Source: DATAFF01 sp036265615 (lineage in GTDB: Bacteria; Pseudomonadota; Alphaproteobacteria; Rhizobiales; Aestuariivirgaceae). From it: a stretch of 31,523 bases of DNA. Below, one piece after another: positions 1 to 8,996 of this stretch. The notes beneath the pieces were generated by a model. It did not search any database, was not told where the DNA came from, and saw only the letters and a list, made by a program, of their open reading frames with translations. Both the position numbers and the translations under genes were made by a program. The stretch is taken from NCBI GenBank assembly GCA_036265615.1, contig DATAOT010000006.1:1-31523 (forward strand), given 5' to 3'. How positions within the stretch are numbered: position 1 is the stretch's first letter; every line of letters begins with the position of its first letter.

Positions 1-172
1 GGATCTCAGGTCGAGGGGCCTGATCTTCGTCGGCATCGACGTCATCGGCGACTGGCTGACCGAGATCAACGTCACCTCGCCGACCGGCATCCGCGAGGTC
101 GCCCGCTTCGGCGGTGCCGACATTGCCGCCGCCATCGTCGATGCGATCGAGACGCGCCGCACCCGTCCTTGA
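1..172 (+). CDS. gshB: Glutathione synthetase, C-terminal fragment (gene runs off the left edge)
   Basis: Reading from base 2, the last 56 codons end at TGA 170-172. The visible peptide contains VGIDVIGDWLTEINVTSPTG and then an IREVARFGG-type tail, the typical C-terminal end of bacterial glutathione synthetase, the ATP-grasp enzyme that joins gamma-glutamylcysteine and glycine in the cytoplasm. The N and E of the E-I-N-V-T segment lie in the ATP/Mg-binding part of the family's active site. The start and most of the gene lie outside the window. The comM start follows 55 bases downstream on the same strand; gshB next to comM is, as far as I recall, a common order in Hyphomicrobiales. The identification rests on a short but characteristic piece. 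Confidence 0.85.
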   Translation, partial: DLRSRGLIFVGIDVIGDWLTEINVTSPTGIREVARFGGADIAAAIVDAIETRRTRP

Positions 173-227
173 TTTCCGTCACGCCCTGCACCATTGTGCC
201 CGCGTTGGTTGCAATGCAGGGGACTCC

Positions 228-1739
228 ATGGTTGCCAGGGTTGCGACGGTCGCCTTCCAGGGGATCGAGGCGGTTCCGGTCAGCGTCCAGGTCCAGTTTG
301 TCCCGGGTCTCGTCGCCTTTTCGGTGGTCGGTCTGCCGGACAAAGCCGTTGGCGAGAGCCGGGAGCGGGTCCGCGCCGCGATCACCAGCCTCGGCCTGGC
401 GCTGCCGTCGCGCCGCATCATCGTCAACCTCGCACCCGCCGATCTGCCCAAGGAGGGCAGCCATTTCGATCTGCCGATCGCGCTGGCGCTGCTCGCGGCC
501 ATCGAGGTGCTGCCGTCCGACTCGGTCGGGCGCTATGCCGTGCTGGGCGAGCTTGCGCTCGATGGCTCGATCGCGCCGGTGAATGGCATTCTCCCGGCCG
601 CCATGGCCGCCAACGCCCTCGGCCTCGGCATCATATGCCCGCGCGCCTGTGGTCCCGAGGCGGCCTGGGCCGGCGATGATCTGGACATTCTGGCGGCCGA
701 CAACATCATCCAGATCCTCAATCATTTCCGCGGCACCCAGCTTCTGTCGCGCCCGGTGGCCGCCACCGCCGGCGAGCCCGAGACTCTTCCCGACCTCAAG
801 GACATCAAGGGTCAGGAATCCGCCAAGCGTGCCCTGGAGGTGGCCGCCGCCGGCGGCCACCATATGCTGATGGTCGGGCCGCCTGGCGCCGGCAAGTCGA
901 TGCTGGCGCGCCGTCTGCCGTCGATCTTGCCGCCGATGGAGGCCCGCGAGATGCTCGACGTCAGTCTCATCGCCTCGGTTGCCGGAGAGCTGACCGGCGG
1001 CCGGTTGTCGCGGCGCCGCCCGTTCCGCGATCCGCATCATTCGGCGAGCCAGGCAGCGCTGACCGGCGGCGGGCTGCGGGCCCGCCCCGGCGAGATGGCG
1101 CTCGCCCACAATGGCGTGTTGTTCCTCGATGAATTGCCGGAATTCCAGCCGCGCGTGCTCGAGGCGTTGCGCCAGCCGCTCGAGAATGGCGAGATCGCCA
1201 TCGCCCGCGCCAATCACCACGTGACCTACCCGGCCCGCTTCCAGCTGGTCGCCGCAATGAACCCCTGTCGCTGCGGCATGCCGGCCGACGGCGCGGGCAC
1301 CTGCCGCCGTGGACCGCAATGCGCCGAGACCTATCAGGCGCGGATCTCCGGCCCGCTGCTCGATCGCATCGACATCCAGATCGCGCTGCCGGCAGTCCGC
1401 GCCGTCGATCTCATCAGGCCGATGCCGAAGGAGGGGAGTGCGGCGGTTGCCGCACGGGTGGCGAGAGCAAGGCAGCGTCAGCGCCAGCGCTTCCTCGGCC
1501 TCAAGGCGGAGGGGCTATGGACCAATGCTCAGGCCGATGGCGAGCTCCTCGAGGCGGTGGCGGCCCCGGACGACGCCGGCATGCAGCTTCTCAAGGAAGC
1601 GGCCGAGACGATGAAGCTCTCGGCCCGTGGCTTTCACCGCGTTCTCCGGGTGGCCCGCACCCTCGCCGACCTCGACGGCCGCGATCGCGTCTCACGCCTG
1701 AACATCGCCGAGGCGCTGTCCTACCGCCAGCGGCATTGA
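228..1739 (+). CDS. comM: YifB/ComM-family AAA+ ATPase (Mg-chelatase-like)
   Basis: A 503-residue protein of the usual ComM length. The N-terminal domain (about residues 1-170) has the Lon-protease-like fold signature PDKAVGESRERVRAA and the NLAPADLPKEG stretch. The AAA+ module follows, with Walker A GPPGAGKSM (217-225) and Walker B VLFLDE (297-302). Then come a Cys-rich MNPCRCG...CRRGPQC insert and a C-terminal Mg-chelatase domain with ARGFHRVLRVARTLADL. In competent bacteria ComM is a hexameric helicase that helps branch migration during integration of incoming DNA; its role in alphaproteobacteria is less clear. I chose ATG 228 rather than the open frame reaching back to 114 because MVARVATVAFQG is the standard N-terminus and AGGGGA lies just upstream. 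The earlier frame would overlap gshB. Confidence 0.93.
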   Translation: MVARVATVAFQGIEAVPVSVQVQFVPGLVAFSVVGLPDKAVGESRERVRAAITSLGLALPSRRIIVNLAPADLPKEGSHFDLPIALALLAAIEVLPSDSVGRYAVLGELALDGSIAPVNGILPAAMAANALGLGIICPRACGPEAAWAGDDLDILAADNIIQILNHFRGTQLLSRPVAATAGEPETLPDLKDIKGQESAKRALEVAAAGGHHMLMVGPPGAGKSMLARRLPSILPPMEAREMLDVSLIASVAGELTGGRLSRRRPFRDPHHSASQAALTGGGLRARPGEMALAHNGVLFLDELPEFQPRVLEALRQPLENGEIAIARANHHVTYPARFQLVAAMNPCRCGMPADGAGTCRRGPQCAETYQARISGPLLDRIDIQIALPAVRAVDLIRPMPKEGSAAVAARVARARQRQRQRFLGLKAEGLWTNAQADGELLEAVAAPDDAGMQLLKEAAETMKLSARGFHRVLRVARTLADLDGRDRVSRLNIAEALSYRQRH

Positions 1740-1862
1740 ACAGTTTCAGCCTGGAAGATCGAAGACGAACTCCGAATGCTGCTTGAGCTCGACCCCGAAT
1801 ATTCTGCGCAAAACTGAAGATAGCCTTCACGCAATCACGACGAGCGAACTTGAATGGCATGA

Positions 1863-2279
1863 ATGGGTTTCAGCGTGTTCAATTACGCGGCATTACATTG
1901 GTTGTACATTGGCGAAACAGACAAGGTTCTCGTCGCCAAGCTTTCATCCACAACAATTAGCCTGCTTAACGTTCGAACTGCAGAAGTACACATGAATGCA
2001 AAAGCGTTGAAGCATATCATCGACGAAAACAGGGGAGAAATTACCATCGCCGACGTACTGCTCTTGCCTAAGATGATTTCCGACGGACTGTTAATCCGTG
2101 AAACCGCAAGGAATGATAGTTTCGTAATATCCTATCAGGCTGCCAAGTATCGACTCAAGGCAGCTTTCGTTATCGCTGCCGGCGGTCACGAAATTTGGGT
2201 TAGTACACTTCACCGAATGCGCCTGCGGCAAATTAGGGCTCTGCTGAAGCGCGGAACCATTATAAGGCGCCACAAATAG
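1863..2279 (+). CDS. Small protein resembling BECR-fold (phage Barnase-EndoU-ColicinE5-RelE-like) nuclease domains
   Basis: This 138-residue reading frame has roughly 42-50% G+C in the lines counted, against about 65% in its neighbours. Its pattern is a start-proximal IGETDKVLVAKLS strand, a helix AKALKHIIDEN, then ITIADVLLLPKMI, and a C-terminal KYRLKAAFVIAAGG...EIWVSTLHRM pair of strands followed by a basic RQIRALLKRG tail. That order resembles, from memory, phage-associated BECR-type RNase domains (PBECR families), but no catalytic set can be proven here. A stop codon directly precedes ATG 1863, so this is the first ATG in frame; the ribosome site is weak. Upstream frames are short and broken, so the gene could be the C-terminal remnant of a longer protein. 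A perfect hairpin follows the stop. Function is inferred only; the codon and base bias are directly visible. Confidence 0.5.
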   Translation: MGFSVFNYAALHWLYIGETDKVLVAKLSSTTISLLNVRTAEVHMNAKALKHIIDENRGEITIADVLLLPKMISDGLLIRETARNDSFVISYQAAKYRLKAAFVIAAGGHEIWVSTLHRMRLRQIRALLKRGTIIRRHK

Positions 2280-2283
2280 AGTT

Positions 2284-2319
2284 CGAGCGGATCAGCCTTG
2301 GGCCAAACTGATCCGCTCG
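2284..2319. terminator. Perfect 12-bp inverted repeat, probable terminator-like hairpin
   Basis: CGAGCGGATCAG (2284-2295) and CTGATCCGCTCG (2308-2319) are exact reverse complements around a 12-base spacer that can itself pair TTGG with CCAA. It begins 5 bases after the stop codon of the small gene. No T-run follows on either strand, so an intrinsic terminator is plausible but not certain. A weaker GTGGGG...CCCCAC pair follows at 2330-2354. The rest of 2355-2527, up to the pckA stop, is AT-richer than the flanks and holds nothing I recognise. Confidence 0.45.
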
Positions 2320-2527
2320 TATGAGCAAGGTGGGGCCTGCATAAAGAACCCCACATAGCGCGCCCGCACGCCCAAAATCGCGTTCCAGCGGTGCTACGGC
2401 CTGCAGAATATCACCGTGTCACTTGCTCAAGGATGACATTAGCGATCCATGCAGCACTCGTCCAACTCACAAAATTGGTTTCGAACTTAATGTGTGGAGA
2501 AGCAACGGCGGCCAATTCGCCAACACG

Positions 2528-4201
<1,674 letters not shown>

Positions 4202-4206
4202 GTGGA

Positions 4207-4944
4207 TCAACAAACACTTGCAAGCCGTGCTCTTTCGGCCATTTCCGCGAGCGTCGCGCGCAGCTCCGCCGCATTTCTGACCGGTCGGTCGAAGGCGATC
4301 CGCGCGCTTTGAGCGCCCTCGACCAGCGTAAAGCCGTCTTCATCGAGCGCTGCCATGCGCCAGCCGCCCCGGGCTCGCCCGGCCACGGCCGTGGCATAGA
4401 GCTGAACGGCGTCGCCATGGTCGCGGTTCATGTGGTCGAGCGCCTCCTCCTCGATCGCGGCAATGGCGGCGGCGCGCTGCGGCTCGAACACCTCGTCGGC
4501 GGCGAAGGTCATGATCCGGCCGAAGCCGGCCACCGCATGCACCTGCTCGGGCTCGAGCCGCCACAAGCCGAAATCGGCAAAATCGCAGTAATCCGCGGCC
4601 TGCGGGTGCTGCGCCAGGAACCGCCGGCGGTCGCTTGCGGGCGCCCGCACCATCGCTCCGAGCACCGTCACCCGGAACCCCTGGAGCGCATCCTCTTGCC
4701 CCGCCGGGCGGGCTGCGACGAAGAGAATCGAGGCCCGGCTGTCGCGCTCGATATTTTTCGTGTGCCACGCGAGGGCGGAAAGGAGTAGGATGGGTGTTCC
4801 AACGGGGTCTGTTGCAACATTGACGAGTGACACATAGGGGTGGCCCGTCTCGGCCATGAGAGTTCCGAAATGCGCGGTTTGCGTTCCCCGAATGAGCCGG
4901 CGTGCCGCCGCACCGGGGTGGTCCCGGTCATTCGCGTCAGTCAT
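4207..4944 (-). CDS. HugZ-like pyridoxamine 5'-phosphate oxidase-fold protein with DUF2470 domain
   Basis: A 245-residue protein in two parts. The N-terminal split-barrel (about 10-150) shows AHFGTLMAETGHPYVSLVNV and a DSRASILF strand. The C-terminal segment, with EEALDHMNRDHGDAVQLYA, is typical of DUF2470 (Pfam), the arrangement found in HugZ-type heme-utilisation proteins. Such proteins bind FMN or heme; some degrade heme, and many members have no tested activity. ATG 4944 has a strong GGGAGG ribosome site 6 bases upstream; a longer frame to 5007 lacks one. The gene sits between pckA and chvI and reads toward pckA, almost touching it, so it probably carries pckA's promoter. A true PdxH role is unlikely because of the C-terminal domain. 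Confidence 0.85.
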   Translation of the reverse strand: MTDANDRDHPGAAARRLIRGTQTAHFGTLMAETGHPYVSLVNVATDPVGTPILLLSALAWHTKNIERDSRASILFVAARPAGQEDALQGFRVTVLGAMVRAPASDRRRFLAQHPQAADYCDFADFGLWRLEPEQVHAVAGFGRIMTFAADEVFEPQRAAAIAAIEEEALDHMNRDHGDAVQLYATAVAGRARGGWRMAALDEDGFTLVEGAQSARIAFDRPVRNAAELRATLAEMAERARLASVC

Positions 4945-5052
4945 GGAGGCCTCCCGCGTTGTGGCCTTGAACTGGGCACCGCTCTTCACCACAATCCCGC
5001 CCAACATGCGACGGGAGGTCCTGGCTTGGCCGCGCCGGGGCTGCAGAGTTGT

Positions 5053-5077
5053 GGAACTGCCACATTTTGCACGTGTT
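5053..5077 (+). promoter_or_regulatory. Possible EcfG-type promoter ahead of chvI
   Basis: GGAAC (5053-5057), 16 bases, then TGTT (5074-5077). The alphaproteobacterial general-stress sigma EcfG recognises GGAAC-N16/17-CGTT, so one base differs. It lies 44 bases upstream of the chvI ATG. The 4945-5121 divergent gap shows no convincing sigma-70 pair. One pentamer plus a partial match is weak evidence. Confidence 0.22.
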
Positions 5078-5121
5078 CAACTTTTAGAGCCGCCTGAGAC
5101 CATCAGCAGCGAGGAGACAAG

Positions 5122-5820
5122 ATGCCAACGATCGCTCTCGTGGATGACGACCGCAACATCTTAACCTCGGTCAGCATGGCTTTGGAGGCCGAAGGTTATC
5201 AGACCAGCACATATACCGACGGCGTGGCAGCCCTTCAGGGCCTACAGGACAACCCGGCCGACGTCGCCATCTTCGACATCAAGATGCCGCGCATGGACGG
5301 AATGGAGCTGCTGCGCCGCCTGCGCCAGCGCTCCGACATGCCGGTCATCTTTCTCACCTCCAAGGACGACGAGATCGATGAGCTCTTCGGCTTCAAGATG
5401 GGGGCCGACGATTTCATCCGAAAGCCGTTCTCGCAGCGCCTGCTGGTCGAGCGCGTCAAGGCCGTGCTGCGTCGCGCTCAGCAGCGCGATGGGTCGGTGA
5501 CGGCTCCCGAGCCCTCGCGGGCGATCGAGCGCGGCAAGCTCGTCATGGATCCCGACCGCCATTCCTGCACCTGGGACGGGCAGGCCGTGACGCTCACCGT
5601 GACCGAATTCCTGATCCTGCAGTCGCTGGCTCAGCGTCCTGGAATCGTCAAGAGCCGCGACGCCCTGATGGATGCGGCTTATGACGACCAGGTCTATGTC
5701 GATGATCGCACCATCGACAGTCACATCAAGCGGCTGCGCAAGAAGTTCAAGGTGGTCGACGACAGTTTCGATGCCATCGAAACCCTTTACGGTGTCGGCT
5801 ATCGCTTCAAGGAGGCTTAG
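5122..5820 (+). CDS. chvI: Response regulator ChvI (OmpR/PhoB family)
   Basis: A 232-residue DNA-binding response regulator. The receiver domain (1-118) has the acidic pair at D8-D10, phospho-acceptor D52 in AIFDIKMPRMDG, T of FLTSKDDE and K of RKPFS. A winged-helix effector domain (about 135-232) ends in LYGVGYRFKEA. With ChvG it controls envelope, exopolysaccharide, acid-response and central carbon genes in rhizobia and Agrobacterium. A GAGGAGA ribosome site precedes ATG 5122. It is divergent from the HugZ-pckA pair and followed by chvG after 62 bases. The FKMGADDFIRKPFSQRLLVERVKAVLRR block matches ChvI closely as I remember it, so this is more specific than a generic OmpR call. Confidence 0.95.
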   Translation: MPTIALVDDDRNILTSVSMALEAEGYQTSTYTDGVAALQGLQDNPADVAIFDIKMPRMDGMELLRRLRQRSDMPVIFLTSKDDEIDELFGFKMGADDFIRKPFSQRLLVERVKAVLRRAQQRDGSVTAPEPSRAIERGKLVMDPDRHSCTWDGQAVTLTVTEFLILQSLAQRPGIVKSRDALMDAAYDDQVYVDDRTIDSHIKRLRKKFKVVDDSFDAIETLYGVGYRFKEA

Positions 5821-5882
5821 TCGTCCGCGCCGCGGACGTCAGCCTTGCTGCAATGGGCTTGGGGAGGGCTTGACTCGCCGCC

Positions 5883-7685
5883 ATGGTCGCTATCGAAACG
5901 CGGGACCGGGTCGATGTCGACGACTACGCCTCGTCAGCCGATATCGCGCGCGACGAGCCAAGCTTCTCGCTCCATGACCTGGCACCGGCCCACCTCACCA
6001 GCCGCATCATCCTCTTCAACTTCGTCGGCCTCGTCATACTGGTTGCGGGCATCCTCTATTTCAGCCAGTCGCGGGAAAGCCTGATCACGGCCCGCGTCCA
6101 GAGCCTGATGACCCAGGGCCACATCATGTCCGCGGCGATTGCCTCTTCCGCGACGGTCGACACCGGCGAGATCGTCATCGATCCCGACAAGCTCCTGGAG
6201 CCGGGCGAAGAAGCCGGAGACGTCGATGTCCACAATCTCGACTTCCTGATCAATCCCGAGCGCGCCGGCCCGGTGCTGCGCCGGCTCGTCTCCTCCACCG
6301 ACCGCTCCTCCCCCGATATCCGCGCCCGCATTTTCGATCGCGAGGGACTGCTGGTGGTCGACAGTCGCTATCTCTACGGTCGCGGCGATGTGCTCCGCGT
6401 CGAGCTTCCGCCCATTCCGAAGGAGAGCAAGGGCGTGCTCACCACCGCCTGGAACGCGATCAACGACTGGATTTTCACCAATGACTACCCCGTCCAGAAG
6501 GAATACGGACTCGACAACGGCAAGGACTTCCCGGAGGTCACCGCAGCGCTGAACGGCGCTTCCGTATCGGTCGTCAGGGTCAATGAGGAAAAGGAGATCG
6601 TGGTCTCCGTGGCGGTGCCCATCCAGCGCTTCCGCGCCGTTCTCGGCACGCTCGTTCTTTCGACCCGCGGAGGCGAGATCGACGAGGTTCTGCGCAACGA
6701 ACGGCGCATCGTGTTCTTCACCTTCCTCTTCGCCGCTCTTGTGACGAGTCTCTTGGCAATGTCGCTCGCCGGTCATATTGCCGAGCCCATCCGCCTCCTG
6801 GCCCGCGCCGCCGAGCGTGTCCGCAAGGGCGTCAACAACCGCGCCGAGATCCCCGACTTCACCCAGCGCCGCGACGAGATCGGCCATCTGTCGGGCGCCC
6901 TGCGCGACATGACCGACGCGCTCTACAGCCGCATCGATGCCATCGAGGCTTTCGCCGCCGATGTCAGCCACGAGCTCAAGAACCCGCTGACCTCGCTGCG
7001 CAGCGCTGTCGAGACGCTGCAATATGCCAAGACCGACGAGCAGCGCGCCCGCCTCAATGCCATCGTCAAGGACGACGTCCGGCGCCTCGACCGGCTGATC
7101 ACCGACATCGCCGATGCCTCGCGCCTCGATGCCGAGCTTGCCCGCGCCAAGGCCAAGTCGGTCGATCTCGAGCAGCTTCTGCGCACCCTGGTCGATTTCG
7201 CCAACGAGACCAAGAAGGGCAGCGCACCCCACATCCGTCTCGAGGTCGTGCGGCCGCCCTATGGTCTCGAGGAACCTTTCACCATCCTTGGCCATGACAA
7301 TCGCCTGGGCCAGGTGGTGCGCAATCTGGTGGACAATGCCGCCTCTTTCTCCCCGCCCGGCTCCACCGTCACGGTGCGCCTGCGGCGCCTGCCGCGTCAG
7401 GTCGAGGTCCGGGTGGACGACGAGGGCCCGGGCATCAATCCCGATCAGATGGGGCGCATCTTCGACCGCTTCTACACCGATCGGCCGCCGGGCTACTTCG
7501 GCAAGAATTCGGGTTTAGGCCTGTCGATTTCACGCCAGATCGTCGAGGCGCATGGCGGCAAGATCACGGCTGCCAATCGCCTTGGGCCGGCTGCCGGCTC
7601 GGATCCGCCGCCCGTGCTCGGGGCGCGGTTCACCGTCAGGCTGCCGGCGGTCGAAGGTGGTCGCGATCTGACCACCGAGGGGTGA
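5883..7685 (+). CDS. chvG: Sensor histidine kinase ChvG
   Basis: A 600-residue inner-membrane kinase, the usual ChvG/ExoS length. Layout: cytoplasmic tail 1-40, membrane segment about 41-60 (IILFNFVGLVILVAGILYF), a large periplasmic sensor domain to about 275, a second membrane segment about 275-296, and HAMP (AEPIRLLARAAERVRKG). The HisKA domain has phospho-acceptor H363 in ADVSHELKNPLTSLRSA. The HATPase domain shows VVRNLVDNAASFSPPG (N box), VDDEGPGI and GLGLSISRQIVEAHGG. In relatives a periplasmic repressor (ExoR) restrains the kinase; exoR is not in this window. The ribosome site (GGGAGGG) lies rather far, about 13 bases, from ATG 5883. hprK begins 3 bases after its stop, implying one transcript. 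Confidence 0.95.
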   Translation: MVAIETRDRVDVDDYASSADIARDEPSFSLHDLAPAHLTSRIILFNFVGLVILVAGILYFSQSRESLITARVQSLMTQGHIMSAAIASSATVDTGEIVIDPDKLLEPGEEAGDVDVHNLDFLINPERAGPVLRRLVSSTDRSSPDIRARIFDREGLLVVDSRYLYGRGDVLRVELPPIPKESKGVLTTAWNAINDWIFTNDYPVQKEYGLDNGKDFPEVTAALNGASVSVVRVNEEKEIVVSVAVPIQRFRAVLGTLVLSTRGGEIDEVLRNERRIVFFTFLFAALVTSLLAMSLAGHIAEPIRLLARAAERVRKGVNNRAEIPDFTQRRDEIGHLSGALRDMTDALYSRIDAIEAFAADVSHELKNPLTSLRSAVETLQYAKTDEQRARLNAIVKDDVRRLDRLITDIADASRLDAELARAKAKSVDLEQLLRTLVDFANETKKGSAPHIRLEVVRPPYGLEEPFTILGHDNRLGQVVRNLVDNAASFSPPGSTVTVRLRRLPRQVEVRVDDEGPGINPDQMGRIFDRFYTDRPPGYFGKNSGLGLSISRQIVEAHGGKITAANRLGPAAGSDPPPVLGARFTVRLPAVEGGRDLTTEG

Positions 7686-7688
7686 GCC

Positions 7689-8150
7689 TTGGCCGCCGCG
7701 AGCGAAACCTTGCACGCGACCTGCCTATCCGTGCAGGGGCGGGGCATCCTGCTCTGCGGCCCGCCGGGCTGCGGCAAGTCCGATCTCGCTTTGCGCCTGA
7801 TCACCGGCCATGACGCGCGGCTCGTTGCCGATGACCAGGTGACGGTGGAGCGGCGCGGCAGCTTGCTGGTGGGTTCGGCGCCGAAGAACCTGCGCGGGCT
7901 GTTCGAGGTCCGAGGTCTCGGCATCGTCCGGATGGATTACGAGCACGAGGCCGGCCTCGCCATGCTGTTTCGGCTGAAGTCCTGGCAGGACATCGAGCGC
8001 ATGCCGGACCACCCGGTGCGGCAATTCAGCATCCTTGGCATTGCCATTGCGGAAACCGATCTCGATCCGGCAGCGAGCTCTGCCCCGCAGCGGCTCCTCT
8101 TGGCAATGGACGTGGCTCTCGATCCCCTTCGTTTGCAGCCGCCGGACTGA
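7689..8150 (+). CDS. hprK: HPr kinase/phosphorylase, short alphaproteobacterial form
   Basis: A 153-residue protein that corresponds only to the C-terminal kinase half of Gram-positive HPrK. Walker A GPPGCGKS is at residues 24-31, preceded by the LHATCLSVQGRGILLCG strand. ADDQVTVER and the GLFEVRGLGIV segment follow; these match the capping and signature regions of the family. It phosphorylates HPr on its regulatory serine. The start is TTG 7689, three bases after the chvG stop; no in-frame ATG would keep the first strand. Lack of the N-terminal domain is normal in alphaproteobacteria. The gene links ChvG/ChvI to the PTS genes downstream. Confidence 0.92.
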   Translation: MAAASETLHATCLSVQGRGILLCGPPGCGKSDLALRLITGHDARLVADDQVTVERRGSLLVGSAPKNLRGLFEVRGLGIVRMDYEHEAGLAMLFRLKSWQDIERMPDHPVRQFSILGIAIAETDLDPAASSAPQRLLLAMDVALDPLRLQPPD

Positions 8151-8277
8151 AGGCGTGAAAAAGCTGGCAGGGGATAGGTTGACGCGCCCAGTTGCGCTTG
8201 TGCCTCCGCTTGGACAATATGGCGCTCCTTTGGGGACGCCACGGGGAGGCGTGTCTCAGCACGGAGTTGAAGAACTC

Positions 8278-8676
8278 ATGATTGGTATCGTGCTCGTGAC
8301 GCATGGGCGTCTGGCCGACGAGCTGAGATCCGCCTTGGAGCATGTGGTCGGCACTCAGAGCCAGATCGAGGCCATCGCCATCGGCCCCGACGACGACATC
8401 ACCCAGCGCCGCGAGCAGATCATCAAATCGGTCCATGACGTCGATACCGGCGAAGGCGTCGTCGTATTGACCGACATGTTCGGGGGTACCCCCTCCAATC
8501 TGGCGATTTCCGTTATGGAACGCGGCCGAATCGAGGTTCTGGCCGGCGTCAACCTGCCCATGCTGGTCAAGCTCGCCAGCATCCGTCGCGACGCCAGCCT
8601 CGACACCGCCGTGCAGCAGGCGCAGGATGCCGGCCGCAAATACATCAATGTCGCGAGCCGACTTCTCTCGAAATAG
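8278..8676 (+). CDS. manX: PTS EIIA component, mannose (EIIA-Man) family
   Basis: A 132-residue soluble phosphotransfer protein. It begins MIGIVLVTHGRLA, with the phospho-accepting histidine at residue 9, and contains VVVLTDMFGGTPSNLA, the hallmark of EIIA-Man. No IIB, IIC or IID sugar-transport subunits are nearby, so it probably serves regulation rather than sugar uptake, as in other alphaproteobacteria. The gap of 127 bases after hprK contains no intact gene; in some relatives rapZ occupies this position. A loose TTGCGC/CAATAT pair in that gap (8192-8220) could be a promoter but is weak. HPr follows 12 bases after its stop. Confidence 0.93.
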   Translation: MIGIVLVTHGRLADELRSALEHVVGTQSQIEAIAIGPDDDITQRREQIIKSVHDVDTGEGVVVLTDMFGGTPSNLAISVMERGRIEVLAGVNLPMLVKLASIRRDASLDTAVQQAQDAGRKYINVASRLLSK

Positions 8677-8688
8677 GCTGTGAGGTCA

Positions 8689-8982
8689 ATGTCGAGCCCT
8701 GAGCCCGACAGGGTGCTTCGGTGTAAGCTAACCATTGTCAACAGCCGTGGGTTGCATGCCAGGGCTTCCGCCAAATTCGTCAAATGCGCCGACAGCTTCA
8801 ACGCGGCCATCATCGTGACCCGCGACGGTCAATCGGCGCCCGGGACCTCGATCATGGGGCTGATGATGTTGGCAGCCGGCGAAGGCTCGACCATTCTGGT
8901 CGAGGCGACCGGGCCTGAAGCCGAAAGCGCCATGGCGGCCATTTCCGACCTTGTCGCCTCGGGATTCGGGGAGCGGGACTGA
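8689..8982 (+). CDS. ptsH: HPr phosphocarrier protein
   Basis: A 97-residue HPr. The catalytic motif NSRGLHARASAKFV places the phospho-histidine at residue 23, and SIMGLMML places the regulatory serine at residue 54. These equal His15 and Ser46 of standard HPr with a constant offset of 8. Presence of the serine fits the hprK gene just upstream. I prefer ATG 8689, preceded by GAGG, over GTG 8680 in the same frame; the choice affects only three residues. No EI (ptsI or ptsP) gene lies in the window, so the phosphate donor must be elsewhere. The ahcY gene that often follows in rhizobia is absent; a permease follows instead. Confidence 0.92.
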   Translation: MSSPEPDRVLRCKLTIVNSRGLHARASAKFVKCADSFNAAIIVTRDGQSAPGTSIMGLMMLAAGEGSTILVEATGPEAESAMAAISDLVASGFGERD

Positions 8983-8996
8983 CGGAGGTAGCAGGC

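Noticed and set aside
72..1319. 415-codon frame antisense to comM
   Set aside because: Typical shadow of third-position GC; covers both gshB and comM with no recognisable fold.
2400..2527. tRNA-like TTTCGAAC stretch near 2480
   Set aside because: No matching acceptor stem or anticodon arm could be formed.
5934..7295. 453-codon open frame antisense to chvG
   Set aside because: High-GC shadow frame; rich in R, G and D with no domain, while the opposite strand codes a complete histidine kinase.
8151..8277. rapZ remnant or strong promoter before EIIA
   Set aside because: No frame shows RapZ motifs, and the best -35/-10 pair (TTGCGC/CAATAT) is poor.
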